Source: Symsagittifera roscoffensis (lineage: Eukaryota > Xenacoelomorpha > Acoela > Convolutidae). From it: DNA of 64,000 nucleotides. The position numbers were made by a program, and so were the translations under genes. Below are positions 33,182 through 44,861 of this stretch, piece after piece; within the stretch, counting starts at the first letter, position 1, and the number at the start of each line of letters is the position of its first letter. A model generated the notes under the pieces. The model was not told the DNA's origin, did no database searches, and saw nothing but the letters and a program-made list of their open reading frames with translations. The stretch is taken from the NCBI RefSeq assembly GCF_963678635.1, contig NC_087062.1, positions 95,907,705 through 95,971,704 on the forward strand. The letters run 5' to 3'.

Positions 33182-36100
33182 ATGCCGGAAGGTGAGCGCA
33201 GAAACTCTTAATAATGATCTAATAATCGTTTACTTGATCTTTGAGAAAAGCTATTTTGTTTCAGCTGATTTTTCGTTCTCCAATCCCTCGGCTCCCGCCG
33301 GTTTCCATGACGAGTAAGTACTTATTTTTTCATTTCTGAATTTTTTGTTACAGAGAGCACAAAAATGTACTCAAAATAGTCATTGTACTGTTTTTCTTTA
33401 AGGTAATACTATGTACATGTCAGCTTTCTTTTCTCAATTGTAGCGGGGTTTGAAGAGTAAAAATAGCATTTTCAGTTGTTTATTTCAGCGGTGATCACGA
33501 GGGATCAGCCAACCCTCTGAGCAATGCGGACTTTCGCAAACTCCTCATGACTCCCGGAGCCAGGCGGACCACCTCTGGGTCGATGGGAGGAGGGGTCGGG
33601 ACTGATGCCAACAGGAAAAAGAGGTAACTCATTTTTTATTTATTTCTAATTTTACAGCAAAGCAACTTTCTGATCACTTTTTGCCGTTTTGTAACTGGCG
33701 GGAAAAGTTAAACTGAATCTTTTTCAAATTTTCCAAACCAAGTAAAACCTGGACTCAAACCTAGTAAAGCCAAAATAATTTTTCTCAATCTTTCATTTGT
33801 CTCAGATTTAATTTATCTGAACTATTACGGAAAAAGAGCTGTGTTTCACTTCTCGTTCTGTCAAACGCTAGGATTCTTGCTTTTAAAGACAACTTTGGCG
33901 AAATTCATTTAAAAAAAAAGCGACCACTTTTCATTCATTTAGTGACAAGAAAAAAGGCGGTGATGACAGTTCAGCTGGGGTAGACGGAGGAATGGGTGGC
34001 GCAGGGGGCGATGGAGAGGGGGAGGAGAAGCAGAGCAGGTGGGAGAGGAGGAAGAAGAGGAAACAGTATTTCGCCAAACTACTCAAACAACAACAGGAGA
34101 GAGAAGAGGAGTTGTCACAGAAGTACAGAGATAGGGTCAGTGTAATATAATTCGGACACTCTTCATAGAATCTTTGTCAGAAATACTCCGGTTTTGTCAG
34201 ATTTGTGGTATCTTTAAACTGAAATCAACTTTGGATTCAATGAACTTTGTGTACCGGGAAAGAATTCTTTCAATTTTGTCTGGTGCTACACTTTCAAGTG
34301 TACTTTCGATAGGGTAGTTGTCATTATTAGATTTTTAGGCTCGCGAGAGGAGAGATGGCAAAGTAGATGAGACGGACGAAAGTGAACTTCTCCAAACATC
34401 CGCCGACTACAGAGCAGTAGCCCCAGACTCAACTGCGTAAGCCGAACTGCATTTTGCTCTTCTTTGAGTTTCTGAATTTCTTGTTTTTTTGTTCTGTATC
34501 TCAGAAGATTGGGCTTGTATCATGTCCTCCTTCGTTTTGACTTCTGATTTACAAATTCATTTGCAAAAAGGAAGGCAAATTAGTCTCTATATTAACAAAA
34601 GTTGAAATGGCACGAAAAACGCATAAAACAAAGTGTTTCAATTAAAAAACCAATGAAAATTTCTTGAAATACAAAGAGCTTTAACTTGAGAAATACAAAG
34701 AATGTTGTATTTTTTTGCTTCGAAAGATTATTTTTAGTTTCAAGACGGCGGCAGACAGAAGGAAGCAGGCGATTGAGAACAGCAAGTACCTGGGAGGAGA
34801 CATGGAGCACACTCACTTGGTGAAGGGGCTGGACTTCGCCCTGTTGCAGAAGGTCAGGGCAGAAATAGACACCAAGGAGGCGGAGGAGCAGCAACTGGAC
34901 TCCTACGTTGCCTCGTCAGCGCCACAGAATGAGTAAGTTTTTCATGGATTACATTTGGTATTTGCAGAAAATTTCACGCTATCAAATAGTTTACTTCTAA
35001 CAAAAAAGAGGGGAAACTAACAAAAAAGTTGAGCAAACGGTCACAATAAGCTAGTGAAAAACGTTTTCAAGGTATCAAAATCATTAAGTAATTATGATGA
35101 AAGTACGAACTACGATAACGTCTCGTGTTTTCACTACAAGTTAATTTAGATAATAGCCATTTGGAAACGACTGAAACCTTTGGCAAAACTCTTTTCTAGT
35201 TTAAATGAAATTGACGGTTTAGAAAAGAAGAACACGTGGCGCCTCAGTTTTCGACTGTCCTCGGACGCAATATCTACAACGTCATAACTCGCAAGTACCC
35301 CGAGAGGAACGAGAACTTCTTCCAGGGGCGCATGTTTTACCGCGTTGACTTAGAAGACGACCCCACAGACTCTTTGGCCACCGATATCCCGACAGCGATT
35401 CTCCGGTCCAAAGCCGACTGTCCAGTGAAAGAGTCCCAATTGAAGGACGCGACAAATGACATGGTGATCGGACACTTGGCTCAGATATTGTCCTATTTGC
35501 GACACGGTGACAAGCACAGAAAGGGAAAGAGGCGACTAGGAGCTGGAGCAGGGAACGAAAAGGGGCAGGGGGCCAATAATGGTTAGTGTTTTCTAGCCAC
35601 GTTTCGTCCTCTATTTTGCTTATCCATATAAAATTCGGGTGAAAATATAATCAGTTGTGTGAGGTCCTGATATCATTTTATCAGAATTTAAAAAAACGTT
35701 TCAAAAGACCACAAAAAGTAGTTGCATTTTTGATATAGAGTTGATCCTTGTCGAATAAAACGTCTTCGTCAAATAAAAGTAATCCGTTAGCTTGTATCGC
35801 AGATCGAGACTACCATTCAAGAGGCGACTATCACAAGCAAAGTCGAGACCACAAGACCGACACTATTTTTGATGATGTGAATGATTACGACCCGAAAACG
35901 TCTTCGTCGAATCGGAAGCATCACAGCGACCATCGCGACAACTATGGAAGAAGTAGAAACGAGACTCGCCGAGATGATCATAGGAGTCGCAATGGAGAAT
36001 CGAGTCGACATCATGGACATGGCCAGAGTCACTCCTCGAGAGACACAGCAGCGGGAAGCTACTTTGACAAGCCAGCAGAAAGACTGATAACAGACGATGG

Positions 36101-37307
36101 ATGGTCCCAAAGTATCGACAAGAAACGCGAACAGTTCAGAAAAAGGTGCGTCATTTTTCCAGGAAAAGTTTTAAAATTATTTTGATTTTTCCGTTTGACT
36201 TTTGATTTCTTTTTAAATTCAATTCATTGTTTTTGTAAAATGGAAATCAAACTCCTCTATCGAACAGCAAAATTCAAACAGCTTCAAGGCCATATAATTT
36301 CACTTTGAAATATGAAAATGAAGCTTTTTCAAAAAAAAACAAGTCAGTTTTTTTCTGTTGCGTTGATTGACTCTTTTCAAACTGTCTGTTGGCTGTGCTT
36401 TTGATGTTTGATCTCTGATTTAAAACATTCAGAGCTGGGGAACAAGCTGCGGATGATTCAATCTCGACCGCGAAGAAGGTAGCAGAAGAACTGGAGAAGA
36501 GACCGGCTAACAAGGTGGTCCCTGATGGATATTTTGAGTGCTACCCAGACGCAGCTGGCTTCGCCGGAGGGCTGGATGACTCAGACGATGACATCGACTG
36601 GACCAAAATGGACATGGTATGTTCAGCGTTGAGTGATAAATTTCTATCGTAGTAGATTATAGAAGTTGAATTTTAGCAGCGTTAACGTCATCTTTAAGAT
36701 TAATTGTGGTTTCTAGTAAGTTGTTGTTAAAATGTTCTGGAAAACACACAACTCGATATATAAGAAGTAAATAAGGAAAACAACAGCTATAACATTATTA
36801 TTCAACGACGGCAGCCAGAAATGATATGGAATTTTAGGGCAACAAAAAAGGACCTATGGGCCGATGGGATTTCGAGACGCAGGAGGAGTACAGCAACTAC
36901 ATGTCTAGCAAAGAAGCTTTGCCCAAGTTAGTACACAGTATCGCAAATTAGTACAAAGGGGGGACCCTTTGGGTTGGCAGGGGGTTGAATCCCGGAAGAA
37001 AAGGTGTCCGCCCCTCCTAAATACACCGCTGGTACACACGTTGCTATTAGTTACCGGTCTACCATTTGTTCTTCGTTTGTTAACTCATTACGCGTTAAAT
37101 GCGCGGATGAGATATATTCAAATATTATCTCCTTATTAAAAATGAGATGTTTTCAGGGCTGCTTTCCAGTTTGGTGTGAAAATGAACGACGGCAGGAAGA
37201 CTCGCAAGCAGCACGTGGGTCCCAAGGACGAGAAGAAAGCACTGGACAGAGAGTGGGAACAGATCAGCAAAATCATCGACCGAAGAAAAGGGGGAGGAGC
37301 TAATTAG
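33182..37307 (+). CDS. IK: IK/RED spliceosome-associated protein, 11 exons
   Basis: Nuclear RED protein, a partner of SMU1 in the spliceosomal B complex. Exons: 33182-33191, 33265-33313, 33489-33623, 33943-34135, 34339-34436, 34738-34932, 35223-35581, 35803-36145, 36433-36616, 36838-36926, 37157-37307; GT-AG with consistent phase, about 601 aa (human 557). Acceptor 35791 instead of 35803 would add 4 aa. Signature blocks: NADFRKLLMTP, YFAKLLKQQQEREEEL, SADYRAVAPDS, YLGGDMEHTHLVKGLDFALL, LGRNIYNVI, TDIPTAILRSKADCP, QILSYLR. The central Arg/Asp/His/Ser-rich tract stands in for the RED repeats. The C-terminal RED domain has GNKKGPMGRWDFETQEEYSN. The first coding exon is only 10 nt. Confidence 0.95.
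36950..37033. mobile_element. hAT-like MITE fragment, copy 2 (IK intron 10)
   Basis: GGGGGGACCCTTTGGGTTGG, CAGGGGGTTGAATCCCGG and GGTGTCCGCCCCTCCTAAAT lie in the intron before the last IK exon. The same phrases occur at 29868 and 44748. Confidence 0.55.
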
Positions 37308-37523
37308 ATGGACTGAGGTGGGCTCGAATACAGAAGGATGAGATGGAAAATCAAAGATTCTTCCGATAGATGTAATTTGTCGATGATGGTTTCCGCCATC
37401 GCCAATGTAAGTTGAATCGTTCAGAAGTATAGCGAAAACGACCGAATCTTCAATGCCTATAGCCAACAAACTTGAAATTCACAAACTGATATTTTATTCG
37501 AAGTAAAATTTCGTAGTCAATTA

Positions 37524-37529
37524 AATAAA
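37524..37529 (+). terminator. Candidate poly(A) signal of IK
   Basis: AATAAA about 215 bases after the IK stop codon in an AT-rich 3' region. Confidence 0.5.
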
Positions 37530-38397
37530 AATTTTATAATGTTGTTTTTGCTTTAAACTCAAACATTCGGGGCTCAATTTTGGGATTTTCGATAACCTTG
37601 TTCCAAAATTCACCAAAGCTTGATTGTCCTTCTCTGAAGAAATCGAACGACGTGCTAATCTTTTAGCTTGTTTGGAGCGCGAATAGAGGGCATTATTGCG
37701 CCGATAAAATGTCAGCAAAACTGCTAACACTAATTGGTCTAGTTTTTATGGCTCATATTGCAAATATCTCTTTTTCGGAACTCGAACCTCTTTCCATATG
37801 CAAAAAAAGGTAATTTGAAGTTTTTTAAAGCATAAGTTCGATGATATAGCTGAGCATTTTGTTCCGACCACCCACGGAGTGGGAAGGAACGTCGGGGTAA
37901 GGTTTTCCCGCTGGACTAATTACCTCAAACTTCTTGCAAGGAGCTAAGTATACTATAGTCTTAAAAGGCTCTGTTGTGCTGTGATACCACGAATACAATT
38001 TTCAGTGCCGAGAACAGCCAGTCAAAATGTTATCGTTTTTATTCTACTATTGTACAGTAGGCTAGACGATAAAGCTACACGTTTAACTTACCCGAATAAA
38101 AGTCCTATTGAATTACACACATGATTTTTGAGTGCTTGAGCAAATTTTTTAGTATGAAGTTCGTGTCTTTTAAGAGAAATGAACGTAGTGATCTTTTTTT
38201 TGTTCTGGTGATCTTGATGATTTTTTTTTTGGTTAAAAGTATTAAAATGCTCTAATAACTACAGATGTGCATTCATACATAATAATGCATTTCTGAATGC
38301 ACTCAGATATAAATGAACTTTGAGTTCAATTGAAATTCATTTGCTGAAATTTACGTCGGTCGGTTCTTACCCGAGTCGAGTATTTCTGCCCAATTTC

Positions 38398-38795
38398 AAA
38401 CAAGATTTGAATGGTCAGTTTTTTTAGACAATCAGGCTCGACTCCTTGCTTAGAGAGATTGAGTGTTTTGAGCGGTTTTTTGGAAAAATTTGAGCATTTT
38501 TTATTTTGATTTTTTAAGAAACGTTATCAAACTGCACAATTTTTTTAGATCGAAAACATATAGGTTGTTTTTGCCCAAATATGTTGGTTTTGTGTTAAGT
38601 ACGGAGCTCATATTTTATAGAACTGTTTGCCTGTGCCCTGGAACATAAATGTTCTTTTGGGATAAAGATTTGAGCGGTTCTTGCTTGGGTTTGAGATTTG
38701 AGCGGTTTTGAACGGTTTGATCGTTTTTTGTAAAGATATGAGCAGGTCGAGCGCAATCGTCTAAAAAAACGCTCAAACCGCTCACATCTCTTGGG
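38398..38795. mobile_element. Inverted-repeat MITE-like element
   Basis: TTTTTTTAGACAATCAGGCTCGAC near 38420-38444 recurs in inverse form near 38744-38770 (GTCGAGCGCAATCGTCTAAA). The outer arms (AAGATTTGAATGG versus inverse of CCGCTCACATCTC) also correspond loosely. The interior repeats GAGCGGTTT in both orientations (about 38470, 38670, 38700, 38775). Noncoding; a nonautonomous DNA element is likely. Confidence 0.5.
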
Positions 38796-39035
38796 ATCTC
38801 TGCTGGTGTGATACCGCAACATTGCTAACGCATGATATTTTTTAAAATTTAAAATGTGTCATTCAAAAAACTTCAGCAATTAGGAATTTTCTTTTAAGAT
38901 AGAACTAATTCACCTAAAATGGTACTTGCCTGTTCGTCAATTGAAAAATTTTGAAAATGTTTTGTTATGTTTTGATATGAGCTAGTTTGTTCGAACTGCA
39001 ACTCATCATCTGGACCGAACATAGTGTTGAAATTA

Positions 39036-42000
39036 TTAGGAGCACCACTGGCGGGTCGAGTTACATCCTTGGTTCTCGTTTGTGTAGCCTTTTGCAGTCA
39101 AATAGTTGTGCACGCTGGATAAGTTATCAGCATTAAGAACGATAACATTTCTCTGACCGTCCGCGGAGACCAGCTGATCCCAGAAAATAGTAGTCTCCGG
39201 GGCACCCCAGAAGCGAAGTCTCTTCCGATTTTTTCTAAAGTAGAGATTGGATTTGAACATTGATTTTCAATTGATTAATTTTTCAACTTGGGATGAAAAC
39301 CATATGAAACATATTACAAAATAAGTTAGAGTGAGCGTTGTTGCCTAAATTACCAGGTGAGGAGTTACCAGGTGAGAAGTGCTCGTAGGGAATGAAATGG
39401 GGTATCATATTGAGCTTTTTATTTGAGTTTTTTGTCTTACGCATTGCTTCAGACAAAATATATTCTATATATGCTTAAAGATTTCAAACATAGAGGATTC
39501 ATAATTAAATAATTTCAAAAAACCACCTGAGAAAATTGAAAAACATCAATTTTGTTTGCTTCTTAATTGTTTTCTAATAAAACTACCGTGGTCGGAGCAT
39601 TCTGGGTTACTTGGACCGCATTGTTTTATGACAAATTCGTACAAAATGAAGGAAAAAACAGCTCGTCGGTTACTTAAGTTTTGTTGTTCCGACCATTAAA
39701 AATTGGGTGGTATTTCGGGTGTGTTTCAGTTTTTTTCTTTTTTCTTTTCAATTTTTTTTCAGCAATTTTTTTTTCAAATTTTTAAAAAGTTTTCCACGCA
39801 AAGTCAGGTGCTACAAATAGTCATCGCCCTTTTAGTCCTGATTCGAAAGAAACTTTAAAATTGGCAAACATTACGAGGCCAAACTGTGCATTTTCTTCAT
39901 TGTAAGCGGAATCCGCAACAGGCCAAAATCAGATTTGTCGCGGAATCTGCAACATTGCTACTTTTCTTTGATCTTCTATGCTGTTTTGGATTCCACAAAC
40001 AAATACCTAAATCATTGTACCGCTCAAAATCGCTCAAAAAATAGGCGAGCTTGTAGAATCCGCAACTGTACTTGTGGATTCTAGAACAGTTTGTGGAATC
40101 CACCAACAAATGATAAAACATTTGTATCGTTAAATTGAGCTGTTGCGGAATCCGCAATTGTAAATGGAATCCGCAAATTGTAGGTGGAATCCGCAAATTG
40201 TAAGTGGAATCCGCATTTTGTTTGCGGATTCCCTTTACATATATTTATATGTGTAGTAGCCTTTACAATTATATCTTTTAAATAAATGATTTGATTTCAC
40301 TAGAATAGAAATTTACTAGAATAGAAAGTTACTAATAGATCAGTGTTTGGGGTTAATGGAATCCCAATTACTGACCATTATTTGGAATCGATGAAATCCC
40401 AAATACTGAACTAATTCGACGATTTGCTATGCGTTGGGTTTCTAATCACTCTCAACCTAATGACTCCAAATCATGGATATATTCCATTTTTATTCCGCAT
40501 TATTCCAGTTTTTGGGATTCCATCAACCCCAAATACTGACCAGTATTTGGGATCGATGGAATCCCAAATACTGATCTTATTCGACGATTTGCTATGCGTT
40601 GGGTTTCTAATCACTCTCAACCCAATGACTCCAAATAATGGATTTATTCAATATTTATTCACATTATTCCAGTTTTTGGGATTTCATCAATCCCAATTAC
40701 TGACCAGTATTTGGGATCGATGGAATCCCAAATACTGACCTAATTAGGCACTATGCTGTGTGTTGTGTTTCCATACACTCTCAACCCAATGACTACAATT
40801 ACTGCATTTATTCGGCGTTATGGTTCCAAAATCAGTATTTGGGATTGACGCAATCCCAATTACTGACCTAATTTGTCAATATGCTGTGTGTTCCATACTT
40901 TCTCAACTCAATGACTCCAAATATTGAATTTGTTCGAAGTTGTTTTTCCAAAATACTAAAAGATGGCATCCACTGAGTTAGGTAACCAATGTTTTAAGAC
41001 TTGTCGTGAAGTTTTTGCTTTTAAATTCCGCTTTGCTAGAGATAAGAATTCCAGCTCAGCTTTTAATTGTTCATATGAAAGTTCAGTATTGAACAAAAAT
41101 CGGAATCCATTTACAGTTTGCGGAATCCACTAACAGTTGCGGAATCCAGAACAACTAGCTATATTTGCTTGTTGCGTAATCCGCAATAAAACAAATGTGC
41201 CGACAAAATTTACGTTACAGGTATATGTATGCGGAATCCACCGAAATTTTGTTTGTGGAATCCACTTACATTTTGGAACATATTTTAAGACTTGTCTCTG
41301 GAATCCAGGAACATACAGACACAAAATGGTGCTCCCATCCAGTGCACAGTTTGGCCTCGTAATGAAAAAATTTTTTAGTATCGAGAACAACCGGTTAGTT
41401 TGAATTTTTCTATCTCCTAGAGACGTTTATGCTTTATTCACCAAGTTGCTACGCGTTAGTTTAATTGCATCATCACACGATGTACAGAAAAGACACTTGA
41501 AGAACTTGAAGAAAAATGAAAAAAAAAACATTTAACTGAGAATGTTGGTAAAATTCCATGCTACGTGCACAGGAACCGGCTATACTTGCTTTCGTTTAGA
41601 TTTTAAGGCCAGTCGATGTCAAAAAAATCATAAAAATGAAAGCTTACGGCCAAAACTCTTGCCGCGAGTTGAACCAAAAAACCGCCCCACTGAATTATGT
41701 TCATGAGCAATTTGCATGTGCTATCATTATGACGTAATTTATTTACTCGTACGTTTTTGAAATGATGTCATTTATGTTGAATAGACAATATCGTCATTAG
41801 TGTTGTTTAATAGATAAAAACATGCATAAAAGTTTTAAAAGTTTATTTGTGTAGTTTTTGTCGTCTAAATGTTTTGTGTTTTTTTTTCTAGTAAAGGCGG
41901 TTGAAATGGGTAAAATTCTCTAGAAGGAGCGGTAAATAGAGTTAAGATATCGTTAAAATTCTAGTAGAAGTTAACTTGGGATTCATAGTCTGAAAACGAA

Positions 42001-44371
42001 GAAAAAAAGGCAGAGCCTTTTTTCTTGGCACAGACGTCTCTTTTGAACTTTTTAGAGTCCCTATCACGACAGTAGTAGATGTTGGAGGTTAAGTGTGGGA
42101 GGCATGGGAGACAGCATGTATTAAGATCCGTTATAGATTTCCAGACTTCCATGCTATGTATTAACATTGGGTATAATACATTGTATCTCTAATGTATCTC
42201 AATACGTGGGTTCTCCCATGCCCCCCCCCCCCCCAATTAACCTCCAACATCTACTTCTCACGGCCAATGGGGCTTTCATATGATACCACCCCATACGAGT
42301 TTTTTTGAGGCAGTCAAAATGGCACAAAAACTGACCCTATGTCATAGCTCTTTCCAAATACTTTCACGTGGTTCGAATAGTAGAAAAAAGCAAAAAATTT
42401 CTGAGAGTCGATTAGGGTGCGGAACCAAATAAACCAAGCTTCATGACTAAAACACGGTTACAAAACGCGGAGAAAGTTTTTTTTTGCTCTATTTAATTAT
42501 CATACTCTATTCACTTAATGTCTCAAATTGATCTCAAATTCATCAAATCGAATTGTTTTCCGGTTACATTATAGTTAGAAAAACAGAAATCTTGGACCGC
42601 TTGTTTTTCTCGATACTTGGAAAAATGTTCAGATTTTTTTTATTGGATACCGCTTCATGACTTGATGAACTTCAACATAATATGGTAATAATGAACTTCA
42701 ACAAACAAAATATAGTAGTTATCAGTAGGCTTTCTACGGCGTGGCATATGAGACTCTTTATTATCTACGGAAAAAAATAGCACTCGAGAACTACAGCTCC
42801 GTCTTACTGTGAACAATTGCAAAAAGGGAGGATTCTAAAAATGTTCACGTAATATGTAAGACGTCATCATTGTGTGGAAATCATTAAAAAACAGAAATTT
42901 GACGGAAAAATCAGCAGTTTTAGCTTAATCAACTTCGTTGCAGATTCGTTGGCCGAAAAGATATTGCCAATAATTTGGCATTACCTATATATAAAAATCA
43001 TTTCTTAGTTATCAGTAGGATGTTACCTTGAGTTCGAGATGAGTGTTTGCAGAAACTCCAGTTGACAATAATCCAGAACTTGCACGTCTCCGAAGATGAC
43101 CTTGAAATTGAATGAAGTTACTGGTGAGAATGTTTCATCGAATGTTCCGATTGTGGAGATGATGTGATTGTCGAGTGAACAGAAATGAGGGGGCCCTTCA
43201 AGTTCCATTTCCAGGAGTGGCCTGTTGCCTGTCAAATTATTTGAACTTTGTTTGAACTACCTTCAAAACAATTCACATTTCATCTTTCGTGTTCTGACTA
43301 AGTAATCCTTCAACTATAACACACTGGGACGGTAAAAAAAGGTTCGCCACTCATCTGCCTAATTGGAAAACGGCTTTAAAATAGTCTCACTTTTTTGAGA
43401 GTCGATGAAGGAAGTTCAGACTCTTATATAGGTCGTGATCTTTTTTTGTGTTTGTTTTTTTTTTCAGGAAAAATCTCAAACTTTGTTCAGGCTCATATTT
43501 ACTTTTTCGTGGTGCGACTTTCGATTTCTTTTCAAATTCAGTTCATTTCTTCATTAAAAGAGGGCATTACAGGAGTCCCTTCTTTATTAAGGGACGGCAA
43601 ACTCCACTATCGAAAAGTAAAGTGTAAAGGTCACGAAAAACCTGATCGACTTCTAGTTTCGACAATTGATTGAACTTAATTATCGGATTTCTCAGCAAAG
43701 CACAAATTCACCTAAATATCCAGTTTTCTCAAATTGGGTTTATTTTATCAAAAAAGGGACAATCATATTTTTTCTAGAAATTCAATGAGCTTTAGGACCA
43801 TCTAATAAAAAACTTAATAATTTTTTTCTTTTTCTCGCGTTGATTCACTCTTTGCCAACTGTCGGTCCGTTGGCTATGGTTAGATGATAGAAGTTGTCGC
43901 TACTATGTATTTCGAAATTGAATTAAATTTTTTTTCCATCAGTCAAATTTTTTTATTGGTTTTGAATTTTTTAAATTAAATTATGGTGATCAAAACATTC
44001 TGTGTTAAATACACAGCAACCGGCTATCCTTGTTTTGAATGAGATTTGAAACTAAGGTTCAGTAACTATACCTGTGATTATGCAATGCAGGAATGACTGT
44101 TTATAACCTCTGTTGTCATCCCATGAACTGAAAAGATCCGAATAGTTGGCAAATATTTCATTGTAGAGCGATTTGTAAGTAGGAGGTCCGTCTGTTTTCA
44201 AGTCGAAAAACATATTGAGGGGTTTGATAGAAGTGAAGTTCCAAATGTATCCATCAGACAGAATTTTATTCCTCAGCGGGCTTAGATACTCTCCGACTAG
44301 TGTTATATTACTCGCTGTGTTATGACCTAAAACATGTAGTCTATTGTTTTTCACGATTTCAAACACTGCAT
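39036..44371 (-). CDS. PI-PLC-like phosphodiesterase (Aim6-like), C-terminal exons
   Basis: Three minus-strand exons splice in phase: 44371-44072, 43228-43027 and 39234-39036 (acceptors AG, donors GTATAG and GTAACA), giving about 233 aa ending at TAA 39036-39038. LHVLGHNTASN with TLVGEYLSPL fits the second catalytic-His block and the following L-PL motif of the uncharacterised PI-PLC/GDPD-superfamily group that includes yeast Aim6. MFFDLKTDG fits its LIDxKTDG block, TGNRP its GNRP block, and RLRFWGAPE...WDQL with VLNADNL its C-terminal block. The first exon shown begins inside a codon, so upstream exon(s) with the HNDY-type first His are missing; none was found up to the retroelement at 47216. 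The last intron (3.8 kb) hosts a TIR element. Family assignment is from motif recognition. Confidence 0.72.
39900..40235. repeat. GCGGAATCCGC short repeat cluster
   Basis: About eleven copies of GYGGAATCCRC or its inverse in 335 bp. At 40164-40215 a roughly 20-bp unit, GTGGAATCCGCAAATTGTA, runs in tandem about three times. The core GCGGAWTCCGC is palindromic. A matching cluster of about seven copies lies at 41100-41310. Confidence 0.8.
40340..40930. repeat. ~165-bp tandem repeat array, 4 decaying units
   Basis: The block GATTTGCTATGCGTTGGG is at 40421 and 40586 (165 bp apart), with decayed versions near 40748 and 40876. Each unit also holds CCAAATACTGACC / CAGTATTTGGGATCGATGG and CACTCTCAACC-AATGACTCC. 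Units become less alike and shorter to the right. Confidence 0.8.
42068..42262. mobile_element. Inverted-repeat element with poly-C tract
   Basis: AGTAGATGTTGGAGGTTAA followed by GGCATGGGAG at about 42074-42111 is inverted at about 42211-42258 (CTCCCATGCC, C15 run, TTAACCTCCAACATCTACT). The C run sits inside the right arm only. It lies in the last intron of the PI-PLC-like gene. Confidence 0.65.
43560..44035. repeat. Dispersed repeat family A copy with CCGGCTATCCTTG end
   Basis: GGCAAACTCCACTATCGAAAAG with AAGGTCACGAAAAACCTGATCGACTTC near 43600-43653, GATTCACTCTTTGCCAACTG near 43847, and ACAGCAACCGGCTATCCTTG near 44010-44030. The last phrase also ends repeats near 30405, 41572 and 45960. Confidence 0.55.
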
Positions 44372-44391
44372 CTAAGAGTTAGCATGACACT

Positions 44392-44861
44392 CAGGGGTGG
44401 ATCTAGAATTTTCTAGAGGGGGGGGCGCATTTTCAAAAGTTTTTCGAAAATTTGTCGACCTTTTTTAATTGTCGACTTTTTTTTGACCGTCGAGCAAAAT
44501 GATTTTTTGAGCACTCCCACAAAGTATAAATACCCTATTTTTTTGACTAAAATTGAACGCCGCAAGCTAATTTTTGAAGAAAAAAACAGGTCAAAAAAGC
44601 TGTTTTTGGACAATTTTTGGAAAATTTTGACCAAAAAAAATACATTTAGATGGCGCGCGCTCTCCTTCAAATTAGTATATATAAGCGCCAAAGGAGCCTT
44701 TAGAAAAAATTTAGCGTTGTTCGGCCGAGAATTGATTTCATAAAAGCCGAAGGGGGACCCTTTGGTTGGTGATAGGGTCAATTTCCTGATGGGAAGGGGG
44801 CGTCCGCCACACCCGCGCCCCCATCACCCCCCCCACCCTAAATCACTAAATCAGCCCCTGA
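44392..44861. mobile_element. hAT-like MITE
   Basis: Ends read CAGGGGTGGATCTAGA on the left and TAAATCAGCCCCTG on the right, i.e. inverted CAGGGGYKGATYTAG-like termini typical of hAT elements. The right interior carries GGGGGACCCTTTGGTTGG and a CCCC-rich stretch shared with the fragments at 29868 and 36950. The flanks do not show a clear 8-bp duplication. Confidence 0.6.

Larger units (their letters stand above)
37308..39035. other. IK to PI-PLC-like gene 3'-3' region
   Basis: The two genes converge here. Apart from the inverted-repeat element at 38398-38795 and a small palindrome (GTGCATTCA...TGAATGCAC) near 38269-38304, I see no gene or RNA. Confidence 0.5.
39869..41364. mobile_element. 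1.5 kb nonautonomous element with 22-bp TIRs
   Basis: The first 22 bases (39869-39890, starting CATTACGAGGCC) and the last 22 (41343-41364, ending GGCCTCGTAATG) are perfect inverse copies. The interior has no coding frame. It is built from repeats sharing GGAATCC: short GCGGAATCCGCAA-type units at both ends and a longer tandem array in the middle. A 3-bp AAA on both sides could be a target duplication, but the A-rich flank makes this uncertain. Confidence 0.8.

Noticed and set aside
39900-40235. CRISPR-like array
   Set aside because: The repeats are short, palindromic, irregularly spaced and in both orientations, in an animal genome within a TIR element.
44413-44781. Minus-strand 122-codon frame
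   Set aside because: Lies within the hAT-like MITE, low complexity (Lys/Ser/Phe-rich), no domain.
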